A model generated the notes under the pieces. The model searched no databases, had not been told where the DNA came from, and saw only the letters and a list, made by a program, of their open reading frames with translations. A stretch of 10,399 bases of DNA, taken from contig CAMDSG010000051.1 of the NCBI GenBank assembly GCA_945907055.1, positions 1 through 10,399 of the forward strand. The letters run 5' to 3'. Position 1 is the stretch's first letter, and every line of letters starts with the position of its first letter. Of the stretch, positions 5,793-10,399 are shown piece after piece. This stretch comes from Bifidobacterium breve (GTDB taxonomy: Bacteria; Actinomycetota; Acidimicrobiia; IMCC26256). The position numbers and the translations under genes are program-made.

Positions 5793-8033
5793 ATGAGTAC
5801 CACTTCAGTTCAACTCGGGAGAATCCCTGAGCCGCAAGGCGATCGAATGGACCTCTCCATTGAGGGCATGACCTGCGGGGCCTGCGCTGCGAGCGTGGAG
5901 CGCGGCCTCAGCGCGGTCTCCGGTGTCGCTTCGGCCCATGTCAATTTTGCGACCGAGAGAGCAACAGTAATTTTTGATCCCACTCGCGCCGACCGCGAGG
6001 TGTTTGTTGCTGCAGTAGTGGCAGCTGGTTACAGAGTCTCGGCTCCTTCACAACCCGGCGAGACAGTGAAGCCGCCAGACGCTTCAGTCACTCCTCGATT
6101 GCTTGTCAGCGTCATCCTCACTCTCCCTCTAGTGCTGCTGTCGATGGTGCCTCCGCTTCAATTTGATGGATGGGGATGGCTTGCCTTAGTCCTCGCCACA
6201 CCTGTGTGGGCCTGGTGCGCCTGGCCGTTCCACACCGCAGCAATCCGTAGTCTCCGACATCGGGCAGCGACAATGGACACCCTTGTATCGCTCGGGATTA
6301 CAGCTGCGTGGCTCTGGTCAGTAGTCGCGCTACTGCAGGGCGGCGGAGACGCTCCGATGAACGGGATGTCGCATAGCGGTAGCGAGCCATCTCTCTACTT
6401 CGAGACCGGTGCAGTCATCGTGACACTTGTTGTACTCGGACGGTGGTTTGAGCGCAGGGCTCGCAACCGTGCCGGAGACTCCTTACGCGCGCTCTTCGCA
6501 TTAGGGGCGCATACCGCGAACCTAGAGGATGGCTCCGAGATACCGATCGAGGACCTCCAAGTAGGGGATCGCTTTGTGGTGCGCCCTGGAGAACGCGTAG
6601 CCACAGATGGAGTCGTTGTCGAGGGCGCATCAGCGCTAGATGTGTCGATGCTTACCGGCGAGCCAATCCCTGTAGAGGTTGGGGTAGGCGACTCGGTAGT
6701 CGGGGCAACCATAAATACAACTGGCAGGCTCGTGGTGCGCGCTACTCATGTTGGCTCTGATACTGCACTCGCGCAGATAGCGCGCTTAGTTGAGGAGGCA
6801 CAGGGATCAAAGGCAGAGATTCAGAGGCTTGCTGATCGCGTATCTGGAGTATTCGTTCCAATTGTTTTGCTTATTTCTGTCGCGACTCTTTTGGGGTGGT
6901 TGCTATTGGGAGGCTCATCTAATGAAGCCTTTACTGCAGCGGTCGCCGTTTTAATCATCGCCTGCCCGTGTGCACTTGGCCTTGCAACCCCTACTGCGAT
7001 CATGGTTGGAACCGGTCGCGGTGCAGAGCTTGGGATTCTTATCAAGGGCGGAGAGGTGCTCGAGCGCACGCGTGAAATCGATACGGCAATTCTCGACAAG
7101 ACCGGCACGATTACCACTGGAAAGATGCGGCTCGTATCCGTCTCCACTATCAGCCGATTACCCGACGAGAGGGAGCAATCCAGGGCAAACGATGAGTTGC
7201 TGCGGCTAGCTGCTTCGCTTGAGGCAGCTAGTGAGCATCCAATCGCACGAGCGATTACTAATGCTGCGCGCGAAAAGGGTATTGAACTCACCACCCCGAC
7301 TGATTTCCTAAATGAGGCTGGGGTAGGCGTCGTTGGGAAGATCGATGGCAAGGAAATAAGGGTTGGTCGAGCAGAGTGGTGCGGGGGGTTCAGCGGGGGA
7401 CTTGATGACGTGATTAGTGACGCCGAGACGCGCGGCGCTTCAATTATTTATCTCGGTTGGGAGAGCGAGGTTCAGGGCGCGTTAGTCGTCTCTGACACGG
7501 TCAAGGAGACGGCAGTCGCTGCAGTCGATGCACTAAAACGCCTTGGAATTTCCGTCGTAATGGTGACCGGAGATAGTGAGGCCGCGGCGCAATGGGTTGC
7601 CAAATCAGTGGGCATCGAGAGCGTGATTGCAGGTGTACTGCCAGCGGGCAAAGCTGAGGTTGTTCGTACGCTTCAAAATGATGGCCACACAGTCGCTGTT
7701 ATCGGGGATGGGATCAACGATGCCCCAGCACTCGCTCAGGCCGATCTTGGAATTGCGATTGGCACAGGGGCAGATGTTGCTCTCGAGGCAAGCGACCTAA
7801 CTCTCGTCTCAGGTGATCCACGCGGCGCTGCCGATGCGATCGAGTTATCGCGCAGGACTCTCTCAACAATTAAGGCCAACCTCTTCTGGGCTTTCGCTTA
7901 TAACGCCGCCGCTATCCCACTCGCCGCTGCAGGAATTCTCAACCCGGCAATAGCGGCCGCAACTATGGCGTTCTCAAGTGTTTTTGTGGTCTCAAACTCT
8001 CTACGCCTCCGCAGGTTCAAGCCACTTAGGTAG
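5793..8033 (+). CDS. copA: Cu(+)-exporting P1B-type ATPase
   Basis: A 746-residue heavy-metal P-type ATPase that pumps Cu(+) out across the cytoplasmic membrane. In order: one N-terminal metal-binding domain (about 20-83) with GMTCGAC (Cys28, Cys31); a first group of membrane helices; the actuator TGEP at 288-291; CPC at 391-393 in the ion path; DKTGT at 435-439 with the phosphorylated Asp435; SEHPIA at 480; GDGIND at 638; and the last two helices with YN (703-704) and MAFSS (725-729). CPC, YN and MxxSS together mark the Cu(+) subgroup P1B-1. A Met/His-containing loop (MNGMSHSG) lies between two early helices. The frame is open from ATG 5733, but ATG 5793 is chosen because GGAG stands seven bases before it and a -10 box overlaps the upstream start. 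No copper regulator or chaperone gene adjoins it. Confidence 0.95.
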   Translation: MSTTSVQLGRIPEPQGDRMDLSIEGMTCGACAASVERGLSAVSGVASAHVNFATERATVIFDPTRADREVFVAAVVAAGYRVSAPSQPGETVKPPDASVTPRLLVSVILTLPLVLLSMVPPLQFDGWGWLALVLATPVWAWCAWPFHTAAIRSLRHRAATMDTLVSLGITAAWLWSVVALLQGGGDAPMNGMSHSGSEPSLYFETGAVIVTLVVLGRWFERRARNRAGDSLRALFALGAHTANLEDGSEIPIEDLQVGDRFVVRPGERVATDGVVVEGASALDVSMLTGEPIPVEVGVGDSVVGATINTTGRLVVRATHVGSDTALAQIARLVEEAQGSKAEIQRLADRVSGVFVPIVLLISVATLLGWLLLGGSSNEAFTAAVAVLIIACPCALGLATPTAIMVGTGRGAELGILIKGGEVLERTREIDTAILDKTGTITTGKMRLVSVSTISRLPDEREQSRANDELLRLAASLEAASEHPIARAITNAAREKGIELTTPTDFLNEAGVGVVGKIDGKEIRVGRAEWCGGFSGGLDDVISDAETRGASIIYLGWESEVQGALVVSDTVKETAVAAVDALKRLGISVVMVTGDSEAAAQWVAKSVGIESVIAGVLPAGKAEVVRTLQNDGHTVAVIGDGINDAPALAQADLGIAIGTGADVALEASDLTLVSGDPRGAADAIELSRRTLSTIKANLFWAFAYNAAAIPLAAAGILNPAIAAATMAFSSVFVVSNSLRLRRFKPLR

Positions 8034-8094
8034 AGCGCCATAAAACTTCTGTGGAATTACACAGCGGGCACTGCACGACCGGCCGATTAGAGGC
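8034..8094. terminator. Convergent intergenic gap with a weak 5-bp hairpin
   Basis: Between the stops of the copper ATPase and DUF2505 genes, CTGTG (8049-8053) and CACAG (8060-8064) form a 5-bp stem with a 6-base loop. A second pair of GGCC words follows at 8081-8094. Neither is followed by a T run. It may end transcription from both sides, but support is weak. Confidence 0.25.
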
Positions 8095-8592
8095 CTACTT
8101 TGAGTTGATCCAGTCTTCAACAATTTTTTGCTGCGCCTCGGCGAGTTCGCGAAGGCTGCCGATAATGGCGTTCTCGACGCGAGCCCCGACGAGAAGGACC
8201 TTGACCTTGATCATGCCTTTTACTATCCGCGTGCACGCTTTGCCATCATCACTCGGCTCCACGCGGGCGGTGTAGCGGCCCTGAAGTAAGTCTGAGTAGT
8301 GATCAGGGCGTATCTCAAAGCGAGATAAGCCTGCAGCGAGGTCGTGCTCGCCCATCTCAACCCAGGTGAGTTTTGTTGGATCTATAACTCTGCGAACGGC
8401 GGAGGAGAGCTCGGCCTCAAATCGATACCGCACACTTTGCCTAATCCGGTCGCCGCTGCGCTCTGTTGAGAGGACCGTTGCCTCTGCGAGAAGCGGTAGC
8501 TCAGTCATCTGCTGGAGGAGATCCGGGTCGACTAATGCAGCAGCCACTGCATCCCCGGATTGGGAAAACCGCTGTTCAAGTGTGAAATCCAC
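8095..8592 (-). CDS. DUF2505 domain protein (SRPBCC/START-like fold)
   Basis: A 165-residue soluble protein of the actinobacterial DUF2505 family, small lipid- or ligand-binding-like proteins of the SRPBCC superfamily. The typical layout is visible: a start MDFTLEQRFSQSGDAVAAAL, where the first strand leads into the helix; alternating strands SGDRIRQSVRYRFEAEL and LTWVEMGEHDL; and a long C-terminal helix VENAIIGSLRELAEAQQKIVEDWI. Such proteins fold around a hydrophobic pocket; no ligand is known for this family. The start is GTG 8592. An ATG two bases upstream is out of frame. A TATTCT box lies six bases before the GTG and no Shine-Dalgarno is present, so the message is probably leaderless. 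The gene is divergent from metF and convergent with the copper ATPase gene. No functional link to either is evident. Confidence 0.85.
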   Translation of the reverse strand: MDFTLEQRFSQSGDAVAAALVDPDLLQQMTELPLLAEATVLSTERSGDRIRQSVRYRFEAELSSAVRRVIDPTKLTWVEMGEHDLAAGLSRFEIRPDHYSDLLQGRYTARVEPSDDGKACTRIVKGMIKVKVLLVGARVENAIIGSLRELAEAQQKIVEDWINSK

Positions 8593-8598
8593 ATTTAG

Positions 8599-8604
8599 AG
8601 AATA
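8599..8604 (-). promoter_or_regulatory. Putative -10 box of the DUF2505 gene (leaderless)
   Basis: On the minus strand TATTCT is followed by six bases and then the GTG start at 8592. It is a close match to the TANNNT consensus and the best of the leaderless-type boxes in the window. No Shine-Dalgarno and no clear -35 are seen. Confidence 0.5.
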
Positions 8605-8665
8605 GGTTGCGCGGGGAGCCAGCGTGTTCCAACTACCTGCATCTGTGCTCTAGCCTTGGGACTCC

Positions 8666-9517
8666 ATGAAGATTGCCGACGCACTCAAGGCTGGGCCTTG
8701 CTATTCATTTGAGTTCTTCCCCCCGCGCAGCGAGGAGGCCGAACGCAACCTCGCCATAGCGATTCGCGAGCTTGCCCCCCTTGCCCCCGCATATGTATCT
8801 GTCACCTATGGCGCTGGCGGCTCTACACGGGACCGCACACACGACTTAGTGGTTGAGATCCTGCGCGATACGGGAATAACCCCAATGGCGCACCTCACCT
8901 GTGCATGCCACTCACGGCAAGAACTTGTAGATGTAGTTACCCGTTATCGAGACGCGGGGATTGAGAACATTCTTGCTCTCGGCGGCGATCCGCCTGCAGA
9001 CTCAGATCAGCCGCCCGGCGAGTTGAAGTATGCAAGCGAACTCGTCGACTTGATTAGAGGTGTAGGCGACTTCTCAATTGGTGTGGCTGCTCACCCAGAG
9101 CCTCATCCGCATAGCCCAAGCATCGAGGAGGATCGCCGACGAACTGCGGAGAAACTCTCGAAAGCAGATTTTGCCGTGACGCAGTTCTTCTTCGATGCTC
9201 GCCATTACTTTGATCTTGTTGAGTCGCTGCACGCACTTGGTGTTGATAAGCCTGTGATCGCAGGAATAATGCCCGCTACTTCGATGCGTTCAATTACTCG
9301 AATGTCTGAGTTACAGGGGAGTGAATTCCCAAGAGAACTTGCGGCAAAGTTAGAGGCTGCAGAGCCCGACGGCCCGGAGGCAGTTCATCGCGTTGGTGTT
9401 GAGGAGGCGACGCGGCTATGTCGCGAGCTTCTAGACCGAGGGGCACCCGGCCTACATTTCTTCACGCTCAATCGCTCGATGGCAACGCGAGAAATATACG
9501 AAGCCTTGGGTTTGTAG
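8666..9517 (+). CDS. metF: 5,10-methylenetetrahydrofolate reductase
   Basis: A 283-residue flavoprotein that reduces 5,10-methylenetetrahydrofolate to 5-methyltetrahydrofolate, the methyl donor for methionine synthesis. It is a TIM barrel of normal bacterial MetF length. Conserved blocks are YSFEFFPPR with Glu16 (matching catalytic Glu28 of E. coli MetF), VSVTYGAGGSTRDRTHD (44-60), AHLTC (75-79), NILALGGDPP with Asp108 (matching Asp120, the flavin-tuning aspartate), GVAAHPEPHP (139-148) and FAVTQFFFD with Gln173 (matching Gln183). The usual Arg in ALRGD is Gly107 here, a variation I recall from other actinobacterial sequences. The C-terminus has the expected GLHFFTLNRS block. A TAGCCT sequence at 8651-8656 may be its -10 box. 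It stands alone; no methionine or folate gene is adjacent. Confidence 0.95.
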   Translation: MKIADALKAGPCYSFEFFPPRSEEAERNLAIAIRELAPLAPAYVSVTYGAGGSTRDRTHDLVVEILRDTGITPMAHLTCACHSRQELVDVVTRYRDAGIENILALGGDPPADSDQPPGELKYASELVDLIRGVGDFSIGVAAHPEPHPHSPSIEEDRRRTAEKLSKADFAVTQFFFDARHYFDLVESLHALGVDKPVIAGIMPATSMRSITRMSELQGSEFPRELAAKLEAAEPDGPEAVHRVGVEEATRLCRELLDRGAPGLHFFTLNRSMATREIYEALGL

Positions 9518-9586
9518 ACAGAGAATCCCCGCCGCGTGCAACAAACATGGCTCGAGATAGTTGGGAAAACGGAGTCCTCGCGAGAT

Positions 9587-9608
9587 CGGGGGCCCTTGCG
9601 GACCCCCG
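9587..9608. terminator. 9-bp GC hairpin between metF and tRNA-Ser(CGA), probable bidirectional terminator
   Basis: CGGGGGCCC (9587-9595) pairs with GGACCCCCG (9600-9608): nine pairs, one of them G-U or A-C depending on strand, closing a four-base loop. Read as minus-strand RNA the loop is GCAA, a stable GNRA tetraloop, and the odd pair is U-G. It lies just downstream of both the metF stop and the tRNA 3' end, as expected for a convergent terminator. No T run follows directly; a TTTT on the minus strand comes some 20 bases later. Confidence 0.6.
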
Positions 9609-9614
9609 AGTCGA

Positions 9615-9702
9615 TGGCGGAGGGGGTGGGATTTGAACCCACGGTGACTTGCGCCACAATGGTTTTCGAGACCATCCGATTCGGCCGCTCTCGCACCCCT
9701 CC
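9615..9702 (-). tRNA. tRNA-Ser (anticodon CGA)
   Basis: An 88-base class II tRNA with encoded CCA. The acceptor stem GGAGGGG pairs with CCCCTCC, followed by discriminator G and CCA. The anticodon stem ATGGT/ACCAT closes a loop CTCGAAA, giving anticodon CGA, which reads UCG. A 16-base variable arm follows, as in serine tRNAs, then the T arm GTGGG-TTCAAAT-CCCAC. On the minus strand TAGAAT at 9713-9718 lies ten bases before the 5' end and may be its -10 box. The gene is downstream of tadA on the same strand, so it may also be co-transcribed with it. Confidence 0.96.
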
Positions 9703-9712
9703 AAGTTTGTTG

Positions 9713-9718
9713 ATTCTA
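9713..9718 (-). promoter_or_regulatory. Putative -10 box before tRNA-Ser(CGA)
   Basis: TAGAAT on the minus strand, ten bases before the mature tRNA 5' end and just after the tadA stop. A good -10 match, but no -35 box is visible, so it is only tentative. Confidence 0.3.
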
Positions 9719-9727
9719 GTTTGTGGG

Positions 9728-10213
9728 TCAGCCCCGACGTTTAGCGAAGTAGTTCGTCAACAGTAGGGCGCCCTCCGCGGCATGAATACCGCTAACAACT
9801 TGAACCTCATGGTTTAGGCGTGGGTCGCATGACAGGTTGTAGAGCGTCCCCATCGCTCCCGCCTTGGGGTCGGCTGCTCCAAATACAACCAAGCCGATTC
9901 TTGAGTTGATACAAGCACCCGCACACATTGGGCATGGCTCGAGTGTGACAACTAGCGCGTATTCATTTAGTCGCCACGAGCCGATCGCAATCGATGCATC
10001 GCGCAGGGCAAGTATCTCTGCATGTGCGGTGGTGTCCTGCGTCAGCTCGCGTTCGTTGTGGCGCGATGCGATTACTTGGCCCGTCTCGATATTGACAACT
10101 ATCGCCCCAACTGGAACATCGCCATGAGCAATAGCCGCTTCAGCCTCTAGGAGAGCTAGGTCCATCCACGACTGCAGAGTCTCTATAGAGGGGCCAGTGG
10201 CGTCGATGCTCAT
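9728..10213 (-). CDS. tadA: tRNA-specific adenosine deaminase
   Basis: A 161-residue cytidine-deaminase-fold zinc enzyme that converts adenosine 34 to inosine in tRNA-Arg(ACG). The zinc and catalytic signature is complete: HAEILAL with His64 and Glu66, and PCPMCAGA with Cys94 and Cys97. The upstream GDVPVGAIVV block and the later NSRIGLVVFGAADPKAGAMGTLYNL block are characteristic of TadA, as is the loop ending in NHEVQVVSG. The ATG at 10213 is listed; an internal ATG at 10165 would give a protein starting nearer the common TadA start, but leaves less helix. No Shine-Dalgarno is seen; TACGCT ends eight bases upstream of the ATG. The gene is sandwiched between two tRNA-Ser genes on the same strand. 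TadA does not act on those two tRNAs, since neither has A34. Confidence 0.93.
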   Translation of the reverse strand: MSIDATGPSIETLQSWMDLALLEAEAAIAHGDVPVGAIVVNIETGQVIASRHNERELTQDTTAHAEILALRDASIAIGSWRLNEYALVVTLEPCPMCAGACINSRIGLVVFGAADPKAGAMGTLYNLSCDPRLNHEVQVVSGIHAAEGALLLTNYFAKRRG

Positions 10214-10239
10214 GAGCGGGAAGCGTAGGGCGCGACTAC

Positions 10240-10249
10240 CTAGTACTAG
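10240..10249. repeat. 10-bp palindrome between tRNA-Ser(GGA) and tadA
   Basis: CTAGTACTAG is a perfect palindrome four bases from the tRNA 3' end. It may be part of tRNA 3' processing, a binding site or chance; nothing in the sequence decides. Confidence 0.25.
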
Positions 10250-10252
10250 TGA

Positions 10253-10338
10253 TGGCGGAGGGGGTGGGATTCGAACCCACGGAGCTTGCGCTCACACGCT
10301 TTCCAAGCGTGCCGATTCGGCCGCTCTCGCACCCCTCC
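10253..10338 (-). tRNA. tRNA-Ser (anticodon GGA)
   Basis: An 86-base class II tRNA with encoded CCA. Acceptor stem GGAGGGG/CCCCTCC and D arm are identical to the first serine tRNA. The anticodon stem CACGC/GCGTG closes loop TTGGAAA, giving GGA, which reads UCC and UCU. The 14-base variable arm TGAGCGCAAGCTCC forms a short hairpin with a GCAA loop. The T arm is GTGGG-TTCGAAT-CCCAC. It lies upstream of tadA, with 39 bases between, and may head a tRNA-tadA-tRNA transcript. The remaining 61 bases to the window edge hold nothing recognisable. Confidence 0.96.
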
Positions 10339-10399
10339 CGGGGACGCAGATGGTACAGGGCGCAGAGGCTGATACGGTGGCCGGGCGGACCGTGCTAGG

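Noticed and set aside
6395..7351. Long minus-strand open frames within the copper ATPase gene
   Set aside because: They are shadows of a clearly real P-type ATPase whose motifs run through the whole region on the plus strand.
9385..9704. Minus-strand open frames over the end of metF and the tRNA
   Set aside because: They run through a tRNA gene and antisense to metF, and have no recognisable protein pattern.
9615..10338. The two serine tRNA ends as attachment sites of an integrated element
   Set aside because: The shared sequence is explained by tRNA homology, and only tadA lies between them; no integrase is present.

Overview
The window looks like a compact, medium-GC chromosomal stretch from an actinobacterium, possibly an uncultured planktonic lineage. 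The strongest evidence is the gene set: the actinobacterial trio of MSMEG_4193-type histidine phosphatase, DUF3090 protein and SCO1664-type kinase-like protein, plus DUF3151 and DUF2505 proteins. Several genes start with GTG or TTG, and several have a TANNNT box 6-8 bases before the start codon with no Shine-Dalgarno sequence, the leaderless-mRNA pattern common in this phylum. The exact order or family cannot be fixed from the sequence alone. No insertion sequence, phage gene or CRISPR array is visible.

Layout. At the left edge, on the minus strand, is the N-terminus of a GDP-mannose 4,6-dehydratase-like SDR enzyme, with a DUF3151 gene upstream of it. A 126-base divergent promoter region then leads into the plus-strand trio (841-2812), whose start and stop codons overlap throughout. 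A convergent minus-strand group follows (2847-5650). In its transcription order it holds an FrhB/F420-type iron-sulfur flavoprotein, a ClC chloride channel and a small receiver-like protein that overlaps the channel gene. The tail-to-tail junction at 2799-2854 is made of four 14-bp tandem repeats; the outer two copies carry the stop codons of the two facing genes.

A copper-exporting P1B ATPase runs rightward from 5793. It converges on a DUF2505 gene, which is divergent from metF (5,10-methylenetetrahydrofolate reductase). After metF lies a 9-bp hairpin, then tRNA-Ser(CGA), tadA and tRNA-Ser(GGA), all three on the minus strand.

How the genes work together. The trio pairs a predicted kinase fold with a predicted phosphatase, which suggests opposing steps on one unknown substrate. 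The FrhB-type protein, ClC channel and receiver-like protein are probably co-transcribed but have no known joint function. tadA and the two serine tRNAs form a translation cluster. The main oddities are the ClC protein, which has Ala at the gating-glutamate position and Val at the proton-glutamate position, and the tandem repeat that supplies two opposite-strand stop codons.
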